From Candidatus Omnitrophota bacterium (GTDB lineage: Bacteria; Omnitrophota; Gorgyraeia; JAFGIU01), in contig JAFGIU010000065.1 of assembly GCA_016929445.1 (NCBI GenBank), positions 1-47,522 of the forward strand: 47,522 nt of DNA, given 5' to 3'. The translations under genes were made by a program, and so were the position numbers. Under the pieces are notes generated by a model. It had not been told where the DNA came from and made no database searches. It saw nothing but the letters and a program-made list of their open reading frames with translations. This document shows positions 39,460 to 47,441 of this stretch, in pieces (position 1 is the first letter of the stretch; each line of letters begins with the position of its first letter).

Positions 39460-40715
39460 CAATCCAGGATCACCCGGGCAATCTCGCGCGCCATCACTTC
39501 ATAACCAAGACCATTTAGATGTTCGCCATCCACACCCAGGAGCTCTTCCGCTTCCCTCATATCCTTTGGAATTACCTGAGTCACATCGACAAAGACTAAC
39601 CCTTGCTCTTTGGCGAGCCCTTCAAGCGCCATATTAACCGGCTCATTCCCCCGGGGGTAAGACAGCAAAAGGACTTCAGCCCCCCGCATCTGTGCTGCAT
39701 CGACGATTGCATTAATGTCCTTCTTGAACAGCCGGATCTCCTCAAAATCAAACCTGCCTGCCTCTTGGGGATCAGGCACTCTTTCAGGGTCCCTCATCAC
39801 AGTCGCAAGCCCGCTGGCCAAGGTCTCACTGCCAGGCGAGGCAGCCAAGCACGCCCGGAAGATCTGTTCTGCATAATCCCGATCCCCGACCTGCGCACTC
39901 AAATAGGCCAAGTCTTCACTGAGCGGAAACTCTTCCCCAACCACTCTCTTGATCTTCTTTTGAAAACTTCTGGCCAAGGGAAGATCCCCCTGGGCAACAG
40001 CCACCCGGCCTCGGCCAATTAGAGCAAATAGATTTTCCGGATTATCCAAAAGCACTGCATCATAGACTCTGGCAGATTCTTGAAGCTTCCCAAGGCTGCA
40101 AAACACCCAGCCCAGTTCTACCTGGGCCTCAATCCAATCGGGATTGCGTCGAGTCCATTCTTCCAGGCGCTCCAGATCGGGCAGCATCGGATTGGATGGA
40201 TCCGTTCTCTGCAACTTAGCTGACTCACTCCTCTTTCGCAGCAGTACGGACGCTTCTTCAAAACCGGCCTTCAATACTCTTGAGATCTTCAAAATCTTCC
40301 AGGCACTCCAATTATTTCGTTCTCTCGTTTTTCGTGAGTTATTCGACCCGATAAGCACCAGGACAATCTGGGGATGAATCCGGTCCAGCAGATTGTCCAG
40401 CTTTTCGCGGAGTTCCCAGGAGCTCATCCCCGGAATCCCGGCATTATAGACACGAATTTCGTCCTGCAGGCCGGCTGGAGCCTGCTCCCGAAGCATCGTT
40501 TCCAGGTAATTTGGATAGGCCTGTCCCCAAGGGGCGCCTACACCAAAAGTGAAGCTGTCTCCCACACACAAAATCTTGGTCTGCGCTCCTGCTGGGCCTT
40601 TCCCTGAATGATAAGCCACTCGTAAGACCGCCCCCGCTGCCCACAATCCGGCTTCCAGAAGACCTGCTCCAAGAAGAAGCGCCAGCAGCGGGAACAAGAG
40701 CCTTCTTTTCTTCAT
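39438..40715 (-). CDS. Membrane-anchored SGNH hydrolase with TPR insert (second copy)
   Basis: 425 residues. A basic start and one membrane helix (MKKRRLLFPLLALLLGAGLL) are followed by block I VGDSFTFGVG, block II NAGIPGMSS, block III IGSNNS, a TPR-like helical middle (about 150-290), and block V DGEHLNGLG with the catalytic Asp and His. The layout is the same as at 15101-16591, but overall identity looks modest. It is probably a periplasmic acyl-esterase or acyltransferase acting on glycan. ATG 40715 overlaps the preceding stop (ATGA); a longer start at 40739 is unlikely. It is the last gene of the minus operon headed by the second two-headed rSAM protein. Confidence 0.8.
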   Translation of the reverse strand: MKKRRLLFPLLALLLGAGLLEAGLWAAGAVLRVAYHSGKGPAGAQTKILCVGDSFTFGVGAPWGQAYPNYLETMLREQAPAGLQDEIRVYNAGIPGMSSWELREKLDNLLDRIHPQIVLVLIGSNNSRKTRERNNWSAWKILKISRVLKAGFEEASVLLRKRSESAKLQRTDPSNPMLPDLERLEEWTRRNPDWIEAQVELGWVFCSLGKLQESARVYDAVLLDNPENLFALIGRGRVAVAQGDLPLARSFQKKIKRVVGEEFPLSEDLAYLSAQVGDRDYAEQIFRACLAASPGSETLASGLATVMRDPERVPDPQEAGRFDFEEIRLFKKDINAIVDAAQMRGAEVLLLSYPRGNEPVNMALEGLAKEQGLVFVDVTQVIPKDMREAEELLGVDGEHLNGLGYEVMAREIARVILDCYANTWR

Positions 40716-41377
40716 CTGCCGGAATCCCCGCGAAACCATGCACCCACACGGTAGACTCGCCCCTCTTCAACTTGAGTGAAGACAGACAACGCCTCGCGGT
40801 TCTGCAGCCTAATACAGCTCATTCCGCTGCGCGCCTCGGTGCCGTCCCGGCTCACCCGGGAATACATACCCCAGTCCCGGATTCTCAGCCCGCCGTCAAT
40901 CACTTCCAATCCCGGATTCGGCAACATGAGATTTTCAGCCCACAAGTCATCCACCCAGATGCCATCGGATTCCTCCTGCGCGCCATCGGGCACTTCACCA
41001 CATAACCGGATCAGAATCTCACCGCTGCCTTGGGGCACAAATTCCATCACTATTTCCCGCCACTCGCCGCCCACCTCCCCTTGCACAACCCATGCGGTAT
41101 TTGGAAATCTCTTAGGAATCCATTCAGAAGGCCGGCACTCCAGGCCTTGGGACGTGCGCGCCGTCAACTCGAAGGCCTGATTCAAACTCACCACATCGAT
41201 ACGGCCGGTGCGAACAGGAGAGACTTGAGAAGAGGGCTCTGTGGCAGATGCAAACCCACAGCACAACCACACCCCAAGGAGGATTGGCAGACAAGCTTTC
41301 TTGATTGTATCGCTAGGCGGTGGTGAGGCGCTTCCGCTGCTTTTCGTGCGCCTCTTCGTATGCGTAATTACAGACAA
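40712..41377 (-). CDS. Secreted carbohydrate-binding-like protein, apparently truncated
   Basis: The credible part begins near IKKACLPILLGVWLCCGFASA, a signal peptide, and runs about 200 residues. The first portion (WVVQGEVGGEWREIVMEFVP to GIWVDDLWAEN) looks like the end of a CBM4/9-type beta-sandwich. NPGLEVIDGG then starts a second such domain, which stops abruptly at AWFRGDSGR with about half the fold missing. The start is unclear: no ATG/GTG/TTG lies just before the signal peptide, TTG 41377 is inside the upstream rSAM gene, and an ATG at 41488 would overlap that gene by 176 bases. The stop overlaps the SGNH/TPR start (ATGA), so the pair is coupled and may form a glycan-binding plus glycan-modifying set in the envelope. 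Confidence 0.5.
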   Translation of the reverse strand: MSVITHTKRRTKSSGSASPPPSDTIKKACLPILLGVWLCCGFASATEPSSQVSPVRTGRIDVVSLNQAFELTARTSQGLECRPSEWIPKRFPNTAWVVQGEVGGEWREIVMEFVPQGSGEILIRLCGEVPDGAQEESDGIWVDDLWAENLMLPNPGLEVIDGGLRIRDWGMYSRVSRDGTEARSGMSCIRLQNREALSVFTQVEEGRVYRVGAWFRGDSGR

Positions 41378-42851
41378 CTCCCAGCTCCAACTCCCGCAGA
41401 AGCCCGGCCAGACGTTCCTGCCGTTCTTGCCGGATCTCCGGAGTATTTTGGCCGTCGGCCATGCGCCACTGCCGGTGCCAGTGTTCACCTTCGACTTTCA
41501 CTCCGTACTTCTGAGGATTGCGCTCAACAGGAGATCCATAAGTGAGAGTCATGGTTGAAAAAGCCGCGACTGACTGGATACAGGATCGATTTCGACTTAG
41601 GAAATCCAGGGTTTGGCCGAAATCCTCTTCAGTCTCCCCGGGGAACCCGACCATCAGGTTGACATACACATGAATCCCGGCCTCCTGTGTCCACCGGAAA
41701 ACACGCTCCATCACCTGCACCGTGGAAAACTTGTCCATTAGGCGCAGAACCTTGTCACTAAAGGTCTCCGCTCCGTAAATCAGCGCTGTGCAACCGGATT
41801 CGCACAGGAGCTTTAGTAGGTCCGGTGTCATGGTACGCGCCAATGCCTGGCCTGTCCACCTGAAGCCGCGGTCTCGAAGACCGGCGGCGGTCAACTGCTC
41901 GCACACTTTCTTGAGCAAAGGCAAATCACCATTGACTAAAAGGTCGTTGAACTGGAATCGATAGACACGGTGGCGCTCCATATTGCTCAGAATCTCCAAC
42001 ACAATTTTGGATGCGGAACGCGAGCGATAACTCTTGGCCATCACAAAGTCATTGCAGAAGGTGCAGCGCCCGACACAGCCCCGGCTCATCATAACCGGCA
42101 GTTTGGGGCGCGTGAAGGGCTCCTCGTAATCCCCGACTTCAAACTGTTCGAATGTGGGCAAGGGAAGCGCATCCAAGTTCTCGATGATTCGGGGCCTCAC
42201 AACGGATCCGCTGGAATCCTCCGGCACGAGAACCCCTTCAATCCCGGCCAGGCTCTTTCGTTGGGCGATGTTTCGCAGCACTTCCACCAAGGATTCCTCC
42301 GCTTCCCCGATAAGAAAGGCATTGACCCATTCACGGGGGATGAGTTCCTTTCCCGTCTTTCTATTGATCAGTGAAACCGGCCAGCGCATCTCTTGATCCA
42401 GCCAATAAACCTCCGGGCCGCCCATCAATACTGTGCGCTTGGGGTCCTCTTGCCTCAAAATTTTGAGGACTTCCAGAGTAAAAGCCAAACTGGACTGATG
42501 CACGGAAAATCCCACCACCGGATGCGGACTCTCCAAAATGTGATTGGCGCAACGCTCCACCCAGTGCGCCATTTTGTCTTGGAGCAGACGCGGGAATTCC
42601 TCTAAGGACCAGCATTCCAGACTGGCCGGGTCCTCCCACAAACTCTTGAGTTCTTCCGGAGCCTCGCGGTAGGCCCGCACATTGAAGTCCAAAACATTGC
42701 AGTGAAAGCCCGCGGCCTTCAGACTACTCGCAAGGGAGGCCAAACCCAGCGGCGGCATATCCACCCCCCAGGCCGGGCAACTGACTAGGAGAATCCTCGG
42801 CCGCCTCCGCAAAAAACCAGGGACAGGTCTCGCCATCCCTTTACCCCGCAT
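41313..42851 (-). CDS. B12-binding-type radical SAM protein
   Basis: 512 residues. The B12-binding domain (about 18-190) opens RILLVSCPAWGVDMPPLGLA, with GFSVHQSS and VLMGGPE. The rSAM core has C259, C263 and C266 (SRGCVGRCTFC), YGAETFSDKVLR and MVGFPGETEEDF. It belongs to the same broad class as the 5434 protein and the first half of the 42856 protein, but is not a near copy of either. Such enzymes typically methylate unactivated carbons or phosphinates. ATG 42851 lies just after the upstream stop at 42856; TTG 42863 and ATG 42836 are alternatives, the latter with GGGG 6 bases upstream. It is the second gene of the minus operon. Confidence 0.85.
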   Translation of the reverse strand: MRGKGMARPVPGFLRRRPRILLVSCPAWGVDMPPLGLASLASSLKAAGFHCNVLDFNVRAYREAPEELKSLWEDPASLECWSLEEFPRLLQDKMAHWVERCANHILESPHPVVGFSVHQSSLAFTLEVLKILRQEDPKRTVLMGGPEVYWLDQEMRWPVSLINRKTGKELIPREWVNAFLIGEAEESLVEVLRNIAQRKSLAGIEGVLVPEDSSGSVVRPRIIENLDALPLPTFEQFEVGDYEEPFTRPKLPVMMSRGCVGRCTFCNDFVMAKSYRSRSASKIVLEILSNMERHRVYRFQFNDLLVNGDLPLLKKVCEQLTAAGLRDRGFRWTGQALARTMTPDLLKLLCESGCTALIYGAETFSDKVLRLMDKFSTVQVMERVFRWTQEAGIHVYVNLMVGFPGETEEDFGQTLDFLSRNRSCIQSVAAFSTMTLTYGSPVERNPQKYGVKVEGEHWHRQWRMADGQNTPEIRQERQERLAGLLRELELGVVCNYAYEEAHEKQRKRLTTA

Positions 42852-42855
42852 TGGG

Positions 42856-45660
42856 TTACGCAAGGTCCGTCCCCTTCCCGGCGTATTGGAGCACCGTATC
42901 CAGCAATCGCCTTTCCCAAGGCCGCAACCTGTCCATCACGTGCTTCATCCCAAGATTTTCTCCAAGATTGTCGCAGCTTTTGTAACAACCCACGCGGCAC
43001 TTCGGGTCGTTGCCGATAATTTTGAAAAACGGATCCTCGGCTTTACTGGGCACCAAGGCATGCCGCCGAAACTCTTTTTGGCGTTCGCCATTCCAAATTG
43101 TTGAGAAGTCTGATTCGTAGATATTGCCGATCGGAAATTTGTGGCTCTTAAGACAGGAACTCACATTGCCCTCGGCTGTAATACGCGCATAGGTCCAGCC
43201 CACGTAACAAGGCAGGTTATCCACAAAGCCGCTATCATACTCCGCCTGCTCCGCCCGAGGATCTGCCAGACGGCGCGTGAAGTGTTCCCAGTTCAGGACT
43301 TGGCAGGTCCCCACACGGCAAGCGTCTTCCATGCGCGTTTCAATGCGCCGGCACAATGCGCGCGCCTCTTCAAGCTGTTCTGCGTTAAGCAAAAGAGAGT
43401 CCGTAAGCCCCCCCACGGTGTCGGTTACCGTAAACTCCACCGCATCGGAGCCGGTCTCCAGGGCAAAATCAAGCATGGGCTCCAGATCCAGGTAATTGAG
43501 GTTGTTCACCACATGGTAAACCTTGGTGTATCCCGTTCCGCGCGGTTTAAGTTGATTGAGGAGGTTGAGATTTCTCTTGAGACGGAGAAAGGCAGCCTCG
43601 TCCTTGTTCGGATGCGTGAGCGCATAAATCGACGGCGTGCCCGCCCAAACACTCACCGTATAGGAATCAATCCCAATTTCGCCCAAGCGTTGGATTGTTT
43701 CCTCCCCTCTTATGAGCGTAAAATTGGTGTTCAAGAACAGCTTAAGACTGTGTTGCCTCTTGGCGTATTCGAGAAAGTCCAGGATGCGCGGATGCATCAT
43801 AGGCTCCCCACCGCCCGCAATGTACAGAGCCCGTGTGCCGGATCCCGCCAGTTGATCCACCACCCGCGTCAGAAGCTCATAAGGAAGCATCTGGCCTTTG
43901 ACCGGCGCTCTGAACTTGTGCTCGCCCAGAAGATCCGAATGGCACCAACACCCCACGCAGTTGCTGTTGCAATCATTCGTAGGATCAATCTGCACGAGGT
44001 CCGGGCCTTTGAATGCGTGCTGCCCGTGAAGCACTCCCAGCACAGTGAGATAACGGCTGAAAATCCGTTTGAGGCTTAAACGCTCTCGAAGCTTCCGGAA
44101 GAGCTTCCGGAATGAACCGAGGAAGCCGTGACGTTGCAGGCCGGAACGAAGACGCCTCAAGCCCCCTCCTCCCCATCGCATTCGCACATAATCCATACCG
44201 GTGATCAGCGCGGCGCGCAAGCCTTCCTCTTTAATAGAGAGGATCAAACGCTGCCCGAGCCGCACGGGCGTCAAGGCAGGAGTCTGCCCCGTGCCGCGCA
44301 TCCAAACATGTTGCCGCCAACGCCGGTAAGCTCCCTGCTTGGCCTGCTCCAGCTCCTTGGCACTTACGTGCGCAGTCTCAATCACGCTGTTGTGGTTCCC
44401 GTCGTAACGCGACCAATCCAGTGTATTAATCAGTCCCTCGCGCTTGAGGTCTTCAAAATACCAAGTGCCGGGAAAGGGTGTGGTGATGGAAAACTGGAGC
44501 GTATCCGGACTCACGTGCATGGCATAATCCACAGTGCGTTTCAGCGTCTCTTGAGTCTCCCCGGGCAAGCCCAACGTAAAGGTAAGATGAGTCTTGATCC
44601 CCGCCTTCTGCGTGCAACGCACCATCCGGTCGTTTTCCTCAAAATTCATATTCTTGCGAATCGCATCCAAGAGCTTCTGATCCGCGGATTCCACGCCGTA
44701 CTTGACCGCGGCCAGGCCGGAGGCGGCGAGAGCCTCGAGAATCTCTTCGGTCATCAGGTCCGCGCGCCCCATCATGGCCCAGGGCACTCGGATCCGGCCG
44801 TTGCGCCGGCGGTCCTGAAGCCTGCGCGCAAATTCCAGGGTGCGCTGCCGGGAAATATTGAAAGTGTCGTCATCAAAATAGACGGATTGGAAGCCGAGCG
44901 TGTGCACACAGTATTCCATCTCGTCGAGAATATCCTCCACAGAACGCATGCGGTAATTGGAGCCTCCGTACATAATCTGCGGCCACGCACAAAAGCCGCA
45001 TTGATAAGGGCAGCCGCGGGAAGCGAGCATCTGCACACCAGGGTGCGGGATGCCCCCCGGGTTGTCCTTATAAGCATGCATGGGGAGACCGTCGCGCATG
45101 GGCCAGGGCAGCCAATCCAAATCCTCGATGAGTTTTTGGGAGCCGTTGTTCACCACAATCGCGCCGTTGTAGCGAAAGCTCATACTGGGAATAGATTCAA
45201 ATTGCCTTTTGCCTTCGAGCTCACGCACCAGATTCAGCAAGGTATGTTCGTACTCGCCGTGCATCACAAACTGCACGCGTTTTTGACGCTCGAAAAATTC
45301 CTTTTCCCGGATGGTGACTTCCGGCCCGGCCAAAGCAATGGGCAAGTCTTTAGGAAGGCCGTTCAGGAGCCGCAAGTCGTGGGCGAGCGACGGCGTTGAG
45401 GTCTCGGCAACCAACAAATCCGGAGCCTCGGCCCGGACCTTGTCCAGAAATAGTGACTCGGGCATCTGCCCGGCAAGGGCATCGATTAGGCGCACTTGAT
45501 GGCCCTCGCGTTCCAGAAGGGCGGCACTGTAGGCTAAATAGAAAGGAAAGGGCTGATAATCGCGCTCATGGGCTTCTTTGAGGTGAGGCCAGCGGGAGCC
45601 GGCACGCACTCCCCAGCGCCCGCGCCGATGCCACGGAGGATTTGTCAGAAGAATCTTCAT
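42856..45660 (-). CDS. Two-headed radical SAM protein: B12-type rSAM fused to rSAM/SPASM
   Basis: 934 residues with two full rSAM enzymes in the order opposite to the 12504 protein. The N-terminal half has a B12-binding domain (KILLTNPPWHRRGRWG start; AGPEVTIRE; FVMHGEYE) and rSAM cysteines C217, C221 and C224 (SRGCPYQCGFC), with YGVESADQ and LGLPGETQETL. A basic linker of about 60 residues (roughly 485-545) leads to the second core, with C564, C568 and C571 (TNDCNSNCVGC), AGGGEPMMHP, LNTNFT and a SPASM-like tail (CYVGW...EGNVSSCLKS, PIGN, CRVGCYKSC). ATG 45660 has no Shine-Dalgarno, and a good promoter ends right at it. It heads an operon with another rSAM, a secreted binding protein and an SGNH/TPR protein. 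Consecutive radical steps on one substrate are a fair inference. Confidence 0.85.
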   Translation of the reverse strand: MKILLTNPPWHRRGRWGVRAGSRWPHLKEAHERDYQPFPFYLAYSAALLEREGHQVRLIDALAGQMPESLFLDKVRAEAPDLLVAETSTPSLAHDLRLLNGLPKDLPIALAGPEVTIREKEFFERQKRVQFVMHGEYEHTLLNLVRELEGKRQFESIPSMSFRYNGAIVVNNGSQKLIEDLDWLPWPMRDGLPMHAYKDNPGGIPHPGVQMLASRGCPYQCGFCAWPQIMYGGSNYRMRSVEDILDEMEYCVHTLGFQSVYFDDDTFNISRQRTLEFARRLQDRRRNGRIRVPWAMMGRADLMTEEILEALAASGLAAVKYGVESADQKLLDAIRKNMNFEENDRMVRCTQKAGIKTHLTFTLGLPGETQETLKRTVDYAMHVSPDTLQFSITTPFPGTWYFEDLKREGLINTLDWSRYDGNHNSVIETAHVSAKELEQAKQGAYRRWRQHVWMRGTGQTPALTPVRLGQRLILSIKEEGLRAALITGMDYVRMRWGGGGLRRLRSGLQRHGFLGSFRKLFRKLRERLSLKRIFSRYLTVLGVLHGQHAFKGPDLVQIDPTNDCNSNCVGCWCHSDLLGEHKFRAPVKGQMLPYELLTRVVDQLAGSGTRALYIAGGGEPMMHPRILDFLEYAKRQHSLKLFLNTNFTLIRGEETIQRLGEIGIDSYTVSVWAGTPSIYALTHPNKDEAAFLRLKRNLNLLNQLKPRGTGYTKVYHVVNNLNYLDLEPMLDFALETGSDAVEFTVTDTVGGLTDSLLLNAEQLEEARALCRRIETRMEDACRVGTCQVLNWEHFTRRLADPRAEQAEYDSGFVDNLPCYVGWTYARITAEGNVSSCLKSHKFPIGNIYESDFSTIWNGERQKEFRRHALVPSKAEDPFFKIIGNDPKCRVGCYKSCDNLGENLGMKHVMDRLRPWERRLLDTVLQYAGKGTDLA

Positions 45661-45666
45661 TAGCCA

Positions 45667-45695
45667 GTTCTAACACGGGGTCCAAATGCGGTCAA
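45667..45695 (-). promoter_or_regulatory. Candidate promoter giving a leaderless message for the two-headed rSAM gene
   Basis: Minus-strand TTGACC (45695-45690), a 17-base spacer and TAGAAC (45672-45667). The predicted start point coincides with ATG 45660, and no ribosome site lies before that ATG. Confidence 0.4.
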
Positions 45696-45750
45696 GAAAA
45701 CAGTACCGTTTTAGTCCTACATCCACATATGATATAGTGTCAAGGCTTCC

Positions 45751-46851
45751 ATGGATCACCTTGAATCTCCAATGATTTTATTCATTGAGCCCTTTTACGG
45801 AGCTTCGCATCGCGCACTGGTTGACGGCTTGCGCGAACGCTTGGACTTGCCCTCCGCACTCCTCAGCCTCCCCCCCTGGAAATGGAAATGGCGTATGCGC
45901 GCGGCCGCTCCGGTCTTCCACTTAACGGAACCGGCCCTCGAGCACGAATACGATGTCCTCTTTGCCTCCAGTTTCCTCAACCTAGCCGAGCTGCTCGGGC
46001 TCCGCCCCAATCTCCGGCGCGCGCGAAAGATCCTCTACTTCCATGAAAACCAAGTAATCTATCCCACGCTGGAAGATTCCGAACGCGACTATCATTACAT
46101 CATGACGCAAATCACCTCAGCCCTGGCCGCAGACCAAGTCCTCTTCAACTCTGAATTCAACCGCAGCACCTTTCTGGACGGCATCCGCACTTTTCTCAAA
46201 CGCATGCCCAAACCTCGCCCCGACACCGCGCCGGACATTATTGCCGCCAAGTCTCAAGTCTTCCGCGTTCCTATTGAAGCGCCTCCTGCATCTCAGGCCT
46301 GGCCTGATTCCGCCAAAGCGCCGATGATCCTGTGGAACCACCGGTGGGAGCACGACAAGAATCCAGAGGACTTCTTTCTCTTGATCAGACAACTCAAAGC
46401 CAGCGGCACTCCCTTCCGGTTAGCCGTGATCGGAGAGTCCTATCGCTATGCGCCCGAAGTCTTTGGCCAAGCTGAGAAAGAGTTCGCGGATGAAATCGCG
46501 TACTGGGGATGGCGCGAATCACGCGAGGAATACTGGAGTGTTCTTCACGAAAGCCAAGTGGTCCTTTCCACCGCACATCAGGAATTCCAGGGCTTGTCGG
46601 TAATGGAGGCCGTAACCTGCGCCTGCATTCCCCTGCTCCCCAAACGCCTGGTATATCCGGAGATCTATCCAGAAGAATTCCTTTACAGCAGTCCCGGCGA
46701 CGCGCTCCGGAAACTCCGGGCCATGTTGGCATCACCTGAACAGTTCGATACGGAAACCCTGCGCAGCAACATCCTCGACGACTTTTCTTGGGATTTGTGG
46801 TTGGAGAGGTACCGGGATATAATCTGCCCATGCCCAGACCCAATCTTGTGA
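45751..46851 (+). CDS. tRNA-queuosine mannosyltransferase-like GT4 (QTMAN/DUF3524 family)
   Basis: 366 residues. The N-terminal DUF3524 signature is clear: ILFIEPFYGASHRALVDGL, FASSFLNLAELLGLRP and YFHENQVIYP, then a GT-B C-domain with WNHRWEHDKNPEDF and STAHQEFQGLSVMEAV. In animals the family adds mannose to queuosine in tRNA-Asp; bacterial homologues are widespread but mostly untested, and other acceptors are possible. It stands apart from the glycan genes and overlaps the thrH start by 22 bases. ATG 45751 has AAGG 5 bases upstream; ATG 45772 would begin directly at the conserved domain and is an equal alternative. TATGAT at 45728-45733 may be a -10, without a clear -35. Confidence 0.8.
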   Translation: MDHLESPMILFIEPFYGASHRALVDGLRERLDLPSALLSLPPWKWKWRMRAAAPVFHLTEPALEHEYDVLFASSFLNLAELLGLRPNLRRARKILYFHENQVIYPTLEDSERDYHYIMTQITSALAADQVLFNSEFNRSTFLDGIRTFLKRMPKPRPDTAPDIIAAKSQVFRVPIEAPPASQAWPDSAKAPMILWNHRWEHDKNPEDFFLLIRQLKASGTPFRLAVIGESYRYAPEVFGQAEKEFADEIAYWGWRESREEYWSVLHESQVVLSTAHQEFQGLSVMEAVTCACIPLLPKRLVYPEIYPEEFLYSSPGDALRKLRAMLASPEQFDTETLRSNILDDFSWDLWLERYRDIICPCPDPIL

Positions 46852-47441
46852 CTTTAGATCTCGAAGGAGTCCTGGTCCCGGAGGTGTGGATCAATGTCGC
46901 GGAACGCACCGGCATTGAAGCCCTGCGCCGCACAACCCGCGACGAACCCGATTACACCAGACTCATGCAAGGGCGTTTGAATATCCTGGACGAGCACGGT
47001 CTCAAGCTCCCGGACATTCAAAAGGTGATCGGCACGCTGGAGCCCCTGCAAGGCGCATTGGAATTCTTGGATTGGCTGCGTGCCGAGGTCCCGCTCGTGA
47101 TCCTCTCGGACACCTTTTACGAGTTTGCAGATCCACTGATGCGCAAACTCGCGCGGCCGGCGCTCTTTTGTAATTCGCTCGTCGTTTCGGAAGATGGACG
47201 GATTACAGGATTTGAACTCAGGCAGCCTGATCAAAAACGGCAATCGGTCATCGCGCTCAAGCAACTCAACTTCAAAATCATCGCGGCGGGCGACTCTTAC
47301 AATGATACGGGCATGCTGAAGGAAGCCGATGCCGGAATCCTCTTCAGGCCGCCGGACAACGTAATCCAAGACTTCCCGCAGTTTCCCGTGACGACCACTT
47401 ATGCGGAACTGCGCGCCGCAATCGAAGCGAATCTTGGCTAG
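46830..47441 (+). CDS. thrH: Phosphoserine phosphatase / homoserine phosphotransferase (ThrH)
   Basis: 203 residues, the family's usual length. HAD motif I reads VTLDLEGVLVPEVWI, with DLEGVLVPE characteristic of ThrH. Motif II is LVILSDTFYEF, motif III includes the Lys in DQKRQSVIALK, and motif IV is AAGDSYNDTGML. ThrH dephosphorylates phosphoserine and can move the phosphate to homoserine, linking serine and threonine pathways. ATG 46830 lies 22 bases inside the queuosine mannosyltransferase-like gene; a longer frame from 46788 is not needed. No functional link to the glycan genes is evident. The final 80 bases of the window after it contain no complete gene. Confidence 0.9.
   Translation: MPRPNLVTLDLEGVLVPEVWINVAERTGIEALRRTTRDEPDYTRLMQGRLNILDEHGLKLPDIQKVIGTLEPLQGALEFLDWLRAEVPLVILSDTFYEFADPLMRKLARPALFCNSLVVSEDGRITGFELRQPDQKRQSVIALKQLNFKIIAAGDSYNDTGMLKEADAGILFRPPDNVIQDFPQFPVTTTYAELRAAIEANLG

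Noticed and set aside
44128-45399. Plus-strand open frame of 423 codons
   Set aside because: Antisense shadow of the two-headed rSAM gene, with no domain features.
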